A DNA stretch of 64,000 nt from Sarocladium kiliense (GCA_030734395.1 JAUZTG010000016.1:1364001-1428000); one strand, 5' to 3'. Counted from the first letter of the stretch, positions 1-12,451 are shown. Translations and numbers: made by a program. Notes: generated by a model not told the origin, from the sequence alone.

Positions 1-677
1 CACTCGGCAGTACTGGGAACAATGAAGCTGATTGGGAGGCACGAGATGCCGAGAAGAGTGATCTGGACGCATGCCCAAAGGCCAACGGCGACCATGGACC
101 AAAGGCAGATCTTCTGGACTCTGCTTGATTCGAAGATTCGGCGGAACTGCAACAGGAAGGATAGCTTGACAACATTCATGCCCATGTTGTAGTGCAGAAT
201 GGAGACATAGAGCCACTTGGTGATTCTTTAGCTTATGCCCTATGATCGACGTGTTTCGTTCTCAGGGGTTATGGTTGTCAATGCTTACCCTCAGCTGTAA
301 TCCAGTGTCTTCGAGTGACACGAACTGAACATGTCTGCCCATTCCATATTTGGCTTCTGAAATTATGGTTAATGCTGAATCGGCAGCCAAATGTTGAAGG
401 CGAGCAAGACTTACCAAAGCATGTTCCAACAGAAACAACTATGGCGAACGCCTTTCCAAACGTCAGCTCCAGGCAGGCATAAAGACTAATGGCACGAATA
501 AGGTAGACTTACCATGGCCACAAGAATACTCCAGTCGTCAGGGCCAGCCATTCTGAGCATAAAGATTCTGGTGTACATTCGCAGCAAGATAATCACCGTC
601 GTCGCACTGATGAAGCCCAGCGCAATGCCCACAAGCGTGGGCGCCTGCGTCTGAGCTTCGAGATCAACCTCAGCCAT
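1..677 (-). CDS. Rhodopsin-domain (SAF-type) integral membrane protein, 5' part only
   Basis: Exons read on the minus strand: 677-513, 466-415, 356-289 and 215-1, all joining in frame. The ATG at 677 opens MAEVDLEAQTQAP, followed by a membrane segment (VGIALGFISATTVIILL) and then GPDDWSILVAM. Exons 2-3 give AKYGMGRHVQF, and exon 4 gives WLYVSILHYNMGMNVVKLSF. The DDW, YGxGRH and W-Y..YN..xK-S patterns are typical of the large fungal family of seven-helix proteins carrying a rhodopsin-like domain; members have no established general function. About 165 residues are visible and the 3' half lies outside the window. The longer ORF upstream of this ATG is ignored because family members start just before the first helix. 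Confidence 0.8.
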
Positions 678-3602
678 GATGAATTCGAAACTCCGAAAAC
701 GAGAAGAATAAACCAAAAGCTCGAGATCAGACTATCCGTTTGGCATTGAACGGTGGCTTTGATGTCGAAAGAAGGAATGTAGAGAATCGAAGTATCTTCG
801 AATAGATGCAAGGGCGAGTCAGGGCAACCCCAGGATATTAATTAGCCACCTGACGCAAGCGTATCTATCTTCGAAGAGACGGCATGCCCTACGGCGGGAG
901 TGCTGAAGCCACAAAGTCCTATTCGAGTCAAGATCACAGGAACTTGACGCACCAGAGGGATAACCGAGCCCACCATCTGGGGGGGAAGGGAGGTATCAAA
1001 CACTGCAATACAACTGTGCTAGGCCAAGAAGGTCTGCTACCGGTTCGAAGTCATGTACCTTGCAGTTTTCAAAGGCTTGACGAAGTACATCTTGTCAGGG
1101 GTAAATGGAGCGTCAGCGCAAGGGCCTCTTTCTTGCCAGTCTTGAGTATCTACCGCTTTCCTGCAGCCTGGACGATCCCTTTGGCGCCACCGTAGAACTA
1201 AAGGCTGCTTGCAACGCCAGCCCTGATGGTGAGGGTTCCTGTTTGGGATGAGAGCACGACTTCCAAGTTTCTTCTGTTGCATCAGCCACATGAAGCCGAA
1301 GAGACCGAGGGCAGTGCTACCCTACCTTGCCCTTCTCCATGCCCTGGTTCCCAGTCATGGAAATCAATAACTCAGTTGACCCCAGGAACTCTGCAGACAA
1401 GGAGATACCCTCAGTCAATCTTTCTACATCCACCAGGGCTGGTGTTCTCGGCCTCTGCCCTGTGCCTCCCACCTGTCAATGCAGCATTTTCAATCTCGGC
1501 TGAATTCATGGCGCTGGTTTGACTTTTGTCGACCTGGCCCGCGACAAAGTTGCAATATGCAGTAATACTCCGCTATATTGACCCGACCCTCCTGCGCCTT
1601 TGGTGGCGCCAGGGATTGTGCGCCGACTTTTGCCAATGTCACCATACCACGGCACATGGAGGGCCAGATTTCCCTCTCGCTCCATTGTCCGACTTGGGTA
1701 AGTTGTTCATTGCATGAAGCCACTGAGAAAGTTTCAGGGCCTTGCGAAAGCGAAAGGGGGGGAGCCACGTCGCGTGGGAGGGGACTGATCGAACACATCC
1801 TGATCGCTGTCGATTATGATCGCGACAAGGGTTCGGATGGTTTGCAGGCCCCGATCACAAGATCTGCAGTAGCTGAACAAGCGACTAACAGAAAGTCTTG
1901 TCAATGTCTTGTCGATGCAAGCTTGACAAGGCCGCTCCATCTAATTCATCCCGCAGCCAAGTGAAGGCCCATCGTAAAGGGCTGCGCTAATAAGGTCCCC
2001 CCCAGTCTCCTTTGCCTGTTAAGGTGTCAGACAGTCGTGCAATAGCTTACTGCGGGGGTGGACCGTCCGCCTCTGAGAGCAATATAGTCAGAGTTCACGT
2101 CAAGCGACAGATACGCAGGAGAACTTTGGAAGAGACGGGTGGGAAGCCCTTACAGGGGTACACCCTTGCCGGGGAGCAGAACCTAGCCTATCCGGTCACG
2201 TCGATCAGTCTAGACAAAGCCTGTTTTTGCTTGTCCCTGTCGCTGACAGCCAAGGCCTCTCTCTGATGCTGGCCCAGTATGACTGACAGGCGGCATCAGT
2301 TCAAACTATTTGTTCTGGCGCCGGGAGAGCTTGTCGTCGGGGGAAGCGGCAAGGAACGGAATATTGGAAAAATATTATGAGCCTGCTGATATTGGCTGCC
2401 ATCCCTGAACTCGTATCGGCATGTTTACGATTCGTTTAGGGTCCCCCCCTGGTCAATCTATTCGAGATGTAAACCGTGCAGCCGAACCAGCAATTGCGTC
2501 GCAAGCGAGGCGGTACTGTCTACAGTCCCGAACAGGACATCAACCCTGGCGGCCCAGAGATTAGATTCAGGCAATGATCTCCGGTCGGCTTCAGTACGTA
2601 AGGCCGTCTTACTTGCTACCTCTCCAAAGGCACGTGCTTAGTAGAGTCTCTTCCTGTGCAACACTGGTGGTGAGAGACAGCCCTCCCCATGCGTGTGGCC
2701 ATGGCAGGGGTCTGTCTACTGCAGTGCATTCAGGCTGCATAACCGAGCTTCACGCGTGGAAGTTGGGCGGCCGCGTTGGGTTACATCTTCAGTTGGCAAA
2801 AGACTTTCATGGTTCGAAACCAAGTCTTTCGAAGAGGTCAGAGGGATCAGTGTCAAGCAAGACTGTTGGTCCCCGTATTGCGTAGCAGCCGGAGTGTTTC
2901 TCATATACCGACATTGGCGAGACAATAAGAGACCAAGACTCCCACCATTGGGCGATCAGTTGCTTGATCGGTAAGCCATTGCATCCTCGCGAAGCTCTGG
3001 AAGCTTTTCAGTAGTCTTGCGCCAGCATTGATCCTCGGCGCCAGGGTGACCAATGTCCGTGGACGGATGGGCTCACCTGGTCGCCTTGAGGTGGGCACCA
3101 GGTCTTGCCATTGCAATGCTGATGCTTGCCAATACGACCGTCGTTCTCGGTAAATCAGGAAGTTGGTTACATGTTCTCCCTTGAATAGACGAAGCTCAGG
3201 TCCAAGCATACACTGGACTAGTGAGACCATGACACCACTCATGCCCCCCCCCCCCCCCCCCGATGAAGCTATTCAAGGATCCCTCATTTCACTCCAATTG
3301 ACAAGCCAAGGTTAGTCAAGTCTGTCTAATGCTTAGAGCAAGCATGGTCCAACAGGGATTCATACAAACTATCGGTTGGTCGGCTGCCCAGCTGCATCCC
3401 AATGCGCCGGGTTCAATAACGTGGCTGCGCACACCGGCTGAGTACAAATGGATTAGACAACCTGCTTTTACCCTGTTGGATTTACTTTCTGTCTTGAGGA
3501 GCCAGCGAAGCTTCATTCCTTTCTTCCCCTTCCTTCGCACGCACGCTACATCGACGGTGAACCTTCTGTCTTCCCACACACACACAGACACACTCGTTCG
3601 CC
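678..3602. other. Long intergenic region, no gene seen
   Basis: This 2.9 kb stretch holds only short overlapping ORFs on both strands, with no recognisable domain, no tRNA B-box and no transposon ends. It contains the divergent 5' regions of the rhodopsin-like gene and the GMC oxidoreductase. Just before the GMC start there is a pyrimidine- and CA-rich leader (about 3535-3602), as is common in fungal promoters. Confidence 0.6.
3244..3261. repeat. 18-nt poly-C homopolymer
   Basis: An uninterrupted run of 18 C residues, 341 bp upstream of the GMC oxidoreductase ATG. Runs this long are prone to slippage and to assembly error, so the exact length is uncertain. Confidence 0.9.
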
Positions 3603-5518
3603 ATGCTTTCCTCTGTCTGGACAGCTCTGGCGTTTGTGGCCGCCGCCACTGGCGCCACTGTGCAGGAGACGTATGACTATGTACGTAGCCTCTCCGTCTC
3701 TCCCCTCCTAAAGACGTGTTTCGTTACTTGTGCCGTGCCAATTGGTCGCCTCCATGTTCCCCGGGGATCAACCCGTGCCGCGTCAGACTACACCAGCCCC
3801 TCGCTAACACAAACCTTACACCACAGGTCATCGTCGGTGGCGGCACAGCTGGTGGTGCCCTAGCTACGCGTCTGAGCCAGGGTCTCCCGAAAGCGAAGAT
3901 CCTCCTCCTGGAAGCCGGTCCCTCTGCCCTCGATGAGCTGCGCATCAATGTCCCTGGCATGCGCGGATCCATCCTCGGCACAGAGTATGATTGGAACTTC
4001 ACTTCCATCCCTCAGGCTCAACTCGATGGCCGTGTCATCGATATCAACCGCGGCAAGGTGCTTGGTGGCTCTTCAGCCATGAACTACCTGTGCTATGACC
4101 GCGCCGCGTCCACTGAATACGATGCTTGGGGCGAGATGGGCAGCCCTGGCTGGAACTGGAAGAACATGATTGCTGCCATGACGCGCTCTGAGAACTTTAC
4201 TGGCAGTGACGGTGATGTTCACGGCGAGTGTGGTCCCATCAAGACCTCGTACTCCAGGATTGTTCCTGAAGCTATCCAGGGATGGCAGGAGAGTGTTAGC
4301 AAGCTCGGCGTGCCAGTCAACGACGGCAGCTCCCTTGGTGGCAAGCCCGTTGGTGTGATGTTCCAGCCTACCAATATTGATGTCACCGACCACACGCGCT
4401 CCTACAGCGCCAACTCATACCTCCCCAATGCTGGCCAGAACCTCGTTGTCAAGACCAACACCCCTGTTGCTAAGGTTCTGTTTGCCGACCGCAGCGGCCT
4501 CGTCGCCACCGGTGTTCAGTTGGCAGACGGTAGCAAGATTACTGCCCGCAAGGAGGTGATCGTGTCAGCTGGTTCCATCCAGAGCCCCGGCCTGCTCGAG
4601 GTGTCCGGCATCGGCCAGAAGTCCGTCCTCAGCAAGGCCGGTATTAAGCAGCTCGTCGACCTTCCCGGTGTCGGTGAGAATCTCCAGGACCATCTTCGCA
4701 CGATGAACACCTACCGCCTCAAGGAAGGCTATGAGTCTTTCGACCCCATCATCTACGATCAGTCGAACCCATGGGTCGGCGAGCAGCTTGACCTCTGGTT
4801 CCAGAACGAGAAGTCCTGGTTCGACTACACCTCCAGCGCATACAGCTTCGTGAACTGGGGCCAAGTCAGCAAGACCGTCGACACTGATCTTCGCAAGCTG
4901 GCGAAGAAGGTTGTCACCGACGGCGGCAACAGCATCGTCGACAAGAAGAAGTACGAGCACCTCAGCGACCCGACCGTTCCCCAGCTTGAGATCCTCATGG
5001 ATGCCAACTACGTCGGCGCGGCTGGATACCCCGGTGGCAAGTGGATCACCGTCTTCGCATCGATCATGCACCCCATGAGCCGCGGTAACGTCCACATCAA
5101 CACCCAGACTCCCTCCGGCAAGCCCATCATCGACCTCAAGTACTTCACCAACGAGTATGACATCAAGGCCATGATTGAGGGTGCCAAGTTCGCGCGCAAG
5201 ATTGCCAACACCAAGCCCCTGAGCGATGTCTGGGAAGTTGAGTACGAGCCTGGCCCGGAGGTCCAGACCGACAAGCAGTTCCGTGAGTGGGCCACCAAGA
5301 CTGTCAACAGCTTCTACCACCCTATTGGTACTTGCGCGATGCTGCCGAAGAAGGATGGTGGTGTTGTGGACAAGGACCTTCGCGTGCACGGCGTCAAGAA
5401 CCTGCGGGTCGTGGATGCCAGTATCATCCCCATCCAGATGTCTGGTCATATCCAGACTGCTGTCTACGGTATTGCTGAGACGGCCGCGCAGAAGATCATT
5501 GCTGCTGCCGGTGCGTAA
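3603..5518 (+). CDS. Secreted GMC oxidoreductase (FAD-dependent, AA3-type)
   Basis: Two exons, 3603-3680 and 3827-5518, give 589 aa. Residues 1-18 (MLSSVWTALAFVAAATGA) are a signal peptide. The intron splits the FAD-binding motif: ..TYDY|VIVGGGTAGGALATRL is the Rossmann GxGxxG. The second GMC signature (GKVLGGSSAMNYLCYDRA) and the C-terminal catalytic region (YHPIGTCAM, then SGHIQTAVYG, with the two conserved active-site histidines) are intact. The family oxidises alcohols or sugars with O2 or quinones; the substrate cannot be read from sequence (aryl-alcohol, glucose and choline-type enzymes share these motifs). It is convergent with the Zn2Cys6 regulator downstream. The long antisense ORF inside it is a codon-bias shadow. 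Confidence 0.95.
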
Positions 5519-5829
5519 AGGGCATGTACGAGGGGGTAGAAACTAGACTGTACTTTAATAAGACATACTGCTCCAAGACCAAGCGTGACTCCTGTTGAAC
5601 ATACTGGTCATCCCGCATCTTGTATAAAGTTTCCCATGGCGGCATAAAATATAGAGTGTCATTGACTCATTAGAGTGAGTTGCGAAGCCGAACTCGCGGG
5701 TATCGTACAAAATTGCCGAAGCGTCATCACATCCCAGCCCCCGTCCCTGGTCCGTGAAAAAGTCAAATCAAGTCCAATGCAACGCCTAATGACCGTTTAT
5801 GCACCAAGATCCTGTATCAAACCCTTGGA
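5519..5829. other. Intergenic, convergent 3' ends
   Basis: The 3' flanks of the GMC gene (+) and the Zn2Cys6 gene (-). AT-rich patches and TAAA/ATAA tracts fit 3' ends. A TGACTCA heptamer lies at 5663-5669 but is not in a promoter. No gene seen. Confidence 0.6.
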
Positions 5830-8577
5830 TCAACCCCCTTGTCCCCCCTGACTGGGCCACTGTATATCCGCCGTCAAGAAACTCCACGGCTCCCCATTCG
5901 TCTGCCCCAATGCCTCATTCACCATCTCATCCGTAACCTCCCCAAAGAAGAACGGCTCCGACATGTCCCACTGTGGCGGCGGCGCAACGCGACCCTGGAA
6001 CTGCCGCAGGTCGATTCGGTTCTCCTCCGCCGTGTTGCCGAGGCCAAGCATACTTGGTGATGTATGGCTGCTGCCGGACTGTTGCGTGTCGGTGCCGGTG
6101 CCGCGATAGGCTGGTGAGGAGGATGAGGAGGAGCCCGTTCGATCGGGGAGGGAGAAGGCCAGGTCTGGCATGGCGCCAGCAGACCTTGGGTCGGGTTGGA
6201 GGAAGGAAGGGTTTTGCCCCGTATAGCGATCTGGTCCTGGGCTGGGTGACATGCGTTTCCTCTTTTGTGCCACACCCACCCGACGACGCGCATCTGACGA
6301 ACCGTCAATGTTGCGTGCTATCGGTGCTAGCACAGTCTGCCAGCACTCGCCCTCCAGTAACGTCGCCATCTTCTCCAATGTCCCAGCTTGTTGACCCCTT
6401 TCCTCTGTAAAACTTTCATGCGATGGGATCCTGATCTTAGCTCCTAAGGGCTTCTCAAGTGGCAAGCGCCCTGGCAGGAGGGCAGAACGGCCTTGTTGAG
6501 TGATGTTTGGAGTACGGGTAATTAATGGGATACTGGATAATTCATCGTCGGTGAAGCCTCGCTTGTACTTGTTGAACCCGGGTATGCGCACAACGTGACT
6601 GAGACCATTTCGCTCCAGATCGTTCCAAGCTTGCTGAAGAAAAGCGTGAGTAATCTGATGATAACGGCCGATTGCTTCCATGAGACGGAGGATGAGCTCG
6701 AGATTCGATCGGTCGATTGGGCTGAGTCCAGATACCGGGTCTTGCTTGCCCTGATACACGTAGACCGTTGTCGCCGTATAGAAGGATAGCGAACAAAGAG
6801 GGCTTTTCTATTTCCAATGTGTCAGCTTCGATGTTTGCTTGGATTCGTAGATTGATAACTTACGAATGCTTGCGTCATGTGGGCCGCCATCTTGGCGATG
6901 TTCGCGATCTCGTTTGCCGAGCTCTTCATTCTTGACTCGCTGGCTTGTTTGATGGCATCAGTCAACTTGTGTTTCTCAGCCTGGTCGATCGCAGCGTGGT
7001 GCAGACAAATGACCGAAGCGTGCAAATTCAGGTTGAGATAGATAGCCGCGGCATCCTTCTGACCGCTATACAGCTTGAGGGATGGAGGAAGAAACATGAG
7101 GAGACTCAGAAGCATGTTGTCGAACTCTCGATGTCTCTCCCAAAAGCGGCCTTGATAAACATCGTCTGGCCGATCCGACGGCTTGCAGTGGTGAACATGG
7201 TTCAGAATTCGCTTGAAGATGTTGCAGGAGACAATCGTACTGGCGAAACCCGAGTACTCTGCCCCATCGAAAACCTCCTCAAGGAAAGGCGCACTCTCCT
7301 CTCTGCTGGATGTAAAGGCGTCTTCTGTGCACGGCAAACGTGTCTGGATCTCGTTCGAGTTGATGAGGCTCGGCCAGCCGGTCGATACACTGGCGTGCGC
7401 ATCAATGGCGAAAGCTCCCCAGAAGGTCCTCCGTCTTTCCTCCTTCTCCACCCATGACTTTGGTGGCTGCAAAGTCAGGGACAGGCTGTGTTCCTCTGCG
7501 CTGTCTAGCTTCTCGAGCCCCATCATGTTGATTAGTCGTACACATTTGGCGGTGTTCATGGCAGCTCTGGTAAAGAGCATGCGTTTCGCCTCGTAGGTTG
7601 CAAGTAACGTCAGCGTTTGGGCGTGCTGAATCGTCACGAAGTGCTCTCCATCTCCCTACAAATTTGTCAGAATGTGAAAAGTTGAAAGGGGCTGCCTCCT
7701 CACCTTCATCTCGTCCTTTTCGAAGTACAGCCGAGCTCTGCGGTAGAAGATGTCCGCGTATGCTTTGTACTTGTCGTGAATATGCGCAGCCATGGCCCAG
7801 ATGATGTATTGCAGACACATCGGTGGTTGCATGTATGGACCACCGTACATTGCTTGCCGATATCTACCCGGATGGACAATAGGCACGAAGTGGTGACTGA
7901 GGTTGAAGTAGGCCTCGGTCCTATCATTAGTTAGCAACCAGGAAACAAAGCAAAGAAACGAGGAGACAAAGAAACATACAACTCCTCAATGACATCCCAA
8001 GGTGGTGGTGCTTCCGACATCCCCAGTCCCATTAATTGCCAATCAGTTGCATCTGGCCCCATTGAACCTGGCTGGTTGATATCAGGTCCAATGTACGGGA
8101 GCTGAGCTTCAGGACTCAGATCCTCACTAGCCGTCCGTACTGTGCCAACAGCCGGGAATGGATGAAGCTCATCTTGTTCAAGCTCGACAGTCGCTTGTTT
8201 GCTGGCGTTAACAATTGGCACGTCCTTCGCAGACACCGCAGCCTCGTTGACACCCTTCAGCAGCGTTTCAACCTGAGCTAAGCAAATTGTCAGCCTTCTC
8301 CGCTCCGAACCAAACATCGTCGAACATCCCCAAGCGGTGATGGCATACCTAGGCGCTCTTCAAGCTCTCTCACGTTCCTCCTCTTGAACGTAGGTTTCCT
8401 CCGTGACTCTGGATACACACACTCGTTGTTCACCTTAGTGCAGCGCGCACAGGCCGGCTTCGTCCTGTCGCACTTGAGCTTGCGTGCTCGACATGAGACA
8501 CAAGCGAGCGGCTCCGTGCCAGTTTGCGCTTGCGCGCCAGAGATGTCCTCATCGTGGCCGTCATCTACGGACGTCAT
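5830..8577 (-). CDS. Zn(II)2Cys6 transcription factor with fungal-specific middle homology region
   Basis: Five exons (8577-8349, 8277-7980, 7920-7704, 7655-6864, 6807-5830) join in frame to 837 aa. The binuclear cluster is near the N-terminus: C26-x2-C29-x6-C36-x6-C43-x2-C46-x6-C53, followed by the basic linker (ESRRKPTFKRRNVRELEERL) and a short coiled segment (AQVETLLKGV) for dimerisation. Exons 3-4 hold the fungal_trans domain (EAYFNLSHHFVPIVHPGRY, YIIWAMAAHIHDKY, RRRTFWGAFAIDAHASVSTG). The C-terminal ~150 residues are Ser/Pro/Gln-rich, probably an activation region. It is divergent from the prolyl hydroxylase gene and sits inside the accessory block, so a pathway-specific regulator is a reasonable inference. 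Its targets are unknown. Confidence 0.93.
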
Positions 8578-9851
8578 CGCCAGGGATTCAGGTGACGAAT
8601 ATCCTCATTCGTTCTGGTGCCTTTGAGAAGTGTTGTATGAGGCGAAATGTGACAATGAGTGCGAGGTCTGGTTCTCGGGGTATGTGACGGAAAACGGCGG
8701 CGAATGGCCTCGTGCACGGTTTGATATGAAGATCCGAGGTGAGTCGGTGTTAAGGCTGAGAGCCGCTGCACGACCACTAGCCACCTAGCGAAGGTCTTAC
8801 TAGCAGAAGCCTAAAAGTTACGTGTCGCGTCTTGATTGCGACGAAAAAGAAGCTGTCGCAACAGGTTGAAGCCAACTGCACCACCGCGGGGTATCAGAGG
8901 GCAACTCTTCGATTCTGCGACGATGCCAAAGGCAAGACCCTGCGTTCACCTCAAAACAAAGCTTTTGGGACAAGGATTATTTGGCCGTATTACCAATGAC
9001 GCATTACAAGTCGACTCATTCCCAGGGTCGACATGCATCGGGTGGTTGAGGCACCCGTTCGCGTAAGCAGAAGCTAAACTCCATGGTGGCCCAGCGTCGG
9101 ACATGTAAGTTTTCCGAAGGCCGAAGCGGTCTTCTGGGCGGCTATGTTCTACACATAGTGTCCTAGGCACTTCTCGCATTCATTTTTTAACCCTTCTCAG
9201 GGTCTATGACGACCTCAATTGGGTGCCTAGTCGCACGAGGTTGCACTCATCGTCCTAAGCAATCGACCTCCTCAACATGCTCATCCTCCTGCCGACGCAG
9301 CTTCGAACGTCGGGTGTGGACCCCTACCTGTGATCTATACCTTGATGTCTGTCAGTCAGCTGCAGCCAATTACCGGAGCTATGTGCACCCAGCATTCACC
9401 GAACAGTCATTCTCATGCAGAATGCCGTGATGACTCGGATTTACCAGAGCTTCTTCCTTCCAATTCATATACGTCGTCCGACCCGTGATGCTGAGAGAAG
9501 CGCTATCTCCGGACCATCGGTGCATCGGCGCTTAAACCACCGACCATGGACATCACCAAGTCCGAGGTCACGTGAACCTCTTCGACCTCTACTGTGCATT
9601 CTACTCTCAACTACGTCGCGATGTATGAAGTGAAAAAATATCTAGGCGCGCTTCACGTGGGCTTGGACATATAATTCATATGTATCCTTGATTAACGTAA
9701 TGAAACCGGTTGATCCGATCACGTATGCTTGGGTCACTCATAACCGTATCAGTTCACCGCAAATAGCCTCACTCACCTCCTTAAACTCCGTAAACTTCAC
9801 TCACCATCGCACTCACCATCGGCCTCGCGAGGCAACCCCCAACCCAACCCA
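8578..9851. other. Divergent promoter region, no gene seen
   Basis: 1.27 kb between the Zn2Cys6 gene (-) and the prolyl hydroxylase gene (+). Only short ORFs without recognisable content. An AT-rich TATA-like patch (ACATATAATTCATATG) lies at about 9667-9682 and a CGG-N5-CCG inverted triplet at 9707-9717, both in front of the hydroxylase. Confidence 0.55.
9707..9717. promoter_or_regulatory. CGG-N5-CCG inverted triplet, candidate Zn2Cys6 site
   Basis: CGGTTGATCCG, 135 bp upstream of the prolyl hydroxylase ATG. Inverted CGG triplets are the usual half-sites of Zn2Cys6 dimers. By chance one is expected about every 3-4 kb, so on its own this is weak. The same spacing recurs at 12782 and 16121. 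Confidence 0.3.
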
Positions 9852-10743
9852 ATGTTCTCCTACATAATCGGCGGTCTCGCCGTCCTCATCTTCCTCTCCA
9901 ACCCAATCACCAACTTCTTCTACCCCGAAACCTCCCACTCGCGTCCCAGTCTCTCTAAACCCCCTCACCTCAACGAGTCCCTACTCGCCATCAACCACCC
10001 CAATGACACATTCCCAGAATGTCTGACTGACAGCTACATCGCTCACATCCTCAAAGCCGAGCCATTGGTAATCTACCTCGAGAACTTCCTCTCTGAATCC
10101 GACAGACGCCATCTCCTAGAAATCAGGTCCGTCTCCTAACAAACCCCTGCTTGAAACCGATCTCTTCTTCTTAACCTCCAGTAGTGACCCCCTGTTCGAG
10201 CCCTCCACCATCTCAAATGATGGCCACGCAACCCTCCACGACACCACTATCCGCGACTCCTCCGTCGCCCTCATTCCCCGCACGCCCACCGTTCGCTGTA
10301 TCGAGCAACGTGCCCTCTCTCTTCAAGGCTGGCGTCGTGACATTTGGCTAGAACGACTTCGTACGCAACGCTACGGCCCGGGAGGACACTACAGTCATCA
10401 CTTTGACTGGACAAGGAACGCGGGTGGCTGGGGACGGGTGAGTAGTTTCATGGCCTGGGTGGATGCTGAGGATGGGCTTGTCGGTGGGGGGACGGAGTTT
10501 CCCATGTTGAAGGCGAGGAGTGCGGGGGGAGGTGACATTTGTCGCTTTGTAGAGTGTGATGAGCCCAAGGAGGGGGAGGAAAACAAGGGCACAGTGTTCA
10601 AGGTGAAGCCAGGTAACGCTGTATATTGGGAGAACTTTGCAGCAGATGGGAGAGGATATGATGAGACCTGGCACGCCGCACTGCCAGTAGAAAAAGGCGT
10701 CAAAGTTGGCTTAAATATCTGGACCTTCGGACGTATAGAGTAA
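9852..10743 (+). CDS. Prolyl 4-hydroxylase-like 2-oxoglutarate/Fe(II) dioxygenase, ER signal-anchored
   Basis: Two exons, 9852-10126 and 10182-10743, give 278 aa. Residues 1-16 (MFSYIIGGLAVLIFLS) form an N-terminal hydrophobic anchor, placing the catalytic domain in the secretory lumen. The core has the family ligands: YGPGGHYSHHFDW with H165-x-D167, distal H256 in ETWHAALPV, and K266 in KVGLNIW for 2-oxoglutarate. The N-terminal part also fits (YLENFLSESDRRHLLEI, then SSDPLF). These enzymes hydroxylate proline in secreted or ER proteins using O2 and 2-oxoglutarate. A Pro-Pro-Pro repeat peptide is encoded 5.7 kb away; a substrate relationship is inference. It is divergent from the Zn2Cys6 gene and convergent with the aspartyl protease gene. 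Confidence 0.93.
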
Positions 10744-10896
10744 CCAGAACTCTCCCCATGGGGTGTGTATTGACATAGAAACAAGATATGTATATCCCAT
10801 ATACGAGATGAACCAAACTCCAAAGTGACCTATGCGAAGCAAGTGTAAAACGCCTCCTCCTTTATCAGATACTGATCATAATCCAATCGTAAAATC

Positions 10897-12451
10897 TCAT
10901 GCCATGAATCCTCCAAAGAAAACCAGTGATGCAGATGCCATAATCATAGCCATATATACCGGCGGCGACAACGAGCCAGCGACATCGTCGTCGTCTCCAA
11001 GGAGGTCAGTTGGGAACGGAAGACTACCACTACCGGTGCCATCGACCTCCCCAGCCCCGCCTTGTTCTCCCTGGTCAGGCAGGCCAGAAGCCGCTGCGAT
11101 CTCACTGCTGGCATCGGCTGCGCTTGGAACAGCGTCCTTGCCCGTCTTGATCTCGACAATGTTGCTGCTAGAAACGTTGTACTTGGTCTGCGCGATGGAT
11201 ATCTCGTTGTTGTCGAGGTCGTATACAACATATGCGCTTCTCAGGAATGTATCGCCAAGGACGTTGGTACCGCCCTGAGCTGGTGCAATTCCGAAGAGAC
11301 ACGCTGGCGTTCCGTCTGAGAACTGCATGTTGTCGTCGCCAAGGTTGATGACCAGCTCGTTCATAGGAATAGTGACACTGGCGGGACTGCTGAAGGATAA
11401 CTTCATTTGCGTGTCCTGATTGGCTGTGTCGCAAGGGACGTAACCAGTGCCGCTATTCTGGTCGTAGGACACGTCGACTTTGTTGTATATGTCTGACACT
11501 ATTGAGTCTGGGAGATATGTAAGAGTCGAGCCAGAGTCGAGCAGCACAGCCAAAGCCATGTCCTTCCCGAGCGTGTCTGACCCCCATTGTACTCCAGTCA
11601 GGGTGACGAAGAACTCGAAAAAACCCCCAGCGACCTCCTGGACAGGCATCGTGACGAGGTCGCCCTCGTATTTATCCTGGTCCACGCCGCCGAAGAGGAG
11701 ACTTCCCGTGCTCGCATCGAGGTCGTTCAGCCAAAGACTGTAGGCGTTTGAGGAGATGACGCCGTCCGCAACCAGCTTCGCCGGAAGGTTTTTGTATGGA
11801 TCTTGGCCCTCGTTGGCAGATTGGGCCTCGTTCGTCACGTAACCGATGCCCAAGATATTCTGTGGTGTCGAGCTAGTCAGGCCTATGCCAAACTGCATGC
11901 TCTCGACTGTCTGGCCTGAAAGGCGCAAAGTATCAGTGACATAGTCGCCCGAAGCTCCCGACCCGTCGGCGTAGGAAATGTTGAAACTTTCGCTGACAAG
12001 TTTGACGGTCGACGAATTGTCTGGATCATAGGTGCCGGTGTCGGAGCATGGGTTGCCTCTCGATTCGCAGAGCCGCGACGACGGATAGTTGACCCAGAGA
12101 TCACTACTTCCGGTGTCGATGAATAGCTGGACGCTTTGGCCGGGGGTGCCTATTGACGCTTTGAGAAAATACAGAGTTTGCTGGTGTCGCGTGTGCACGT
12201 TAGCATTGCGACTCACGACGGTACTAGTGGTACAGTAGGTAACGAACATCGTTGTTAAGACCCAAGTTAAGGGAATCGCCTCGCCGTCTCAGTCTTCTCC
12301 GGTCGTGCGAGACGGGATCGGGGATCTCGCGTCTCTCGACATCGAAATGCATAACCTTGGGAGGGCCATCCTGCCTCTTGTGTAGAGAGATAGCGCCAGT
12401 CGCAGTGAGTGAAGATGCCAGCGCCAGCGCCTGTAACAAGCCCGGCTTCAT
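10897..12451 (-). CDS. Secreted, probably GPI-anchored pepsin-family aspartyl protease (yapsin/candidapepsin type)
   Basis: Exons 12451-12248 and 12180-10897 give 495 aa. I chose the ATG at 12451 because it opens a signal peptide (MKPGLLQALALASSLTATGA). A basic pro-segment ending RRRLRRRGDS follows; its dibasic pairs suit Kex2 maturation. The catalytic motifs are intact: D90 in FIDTGSSDLW and D283 in LLDSGSTLTYLP, with YADGSGASGDY as the flap. The C-terminus is a Ser/Gly/Asp-rich stalk followed by a hydrophobic tail (YMAMIMASASLVFFGGFMA), as in GPI-anchored yapsins. The intron uses the unusual donor GTTCGT but has a good GCTAAC branch site. Yapsins cut after single or paired basic residues, which is relevant to the Lys-containing repeat peptide nearby. 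Confidence 0.93.

Noticed and set aside
4565..5449. 294-codon antisense ORF within the GMC oxidoreductase
   Set aside because: It lies wholly opposite a motif-complete gene and has a repetitive Val/Leu/Asp composition expected from the complement of GC-biased codons.
5663..5669. TGACTCA heptamer
   Set aside because: It lies between two convergent 3' ends, not in a promoter; likely chance.
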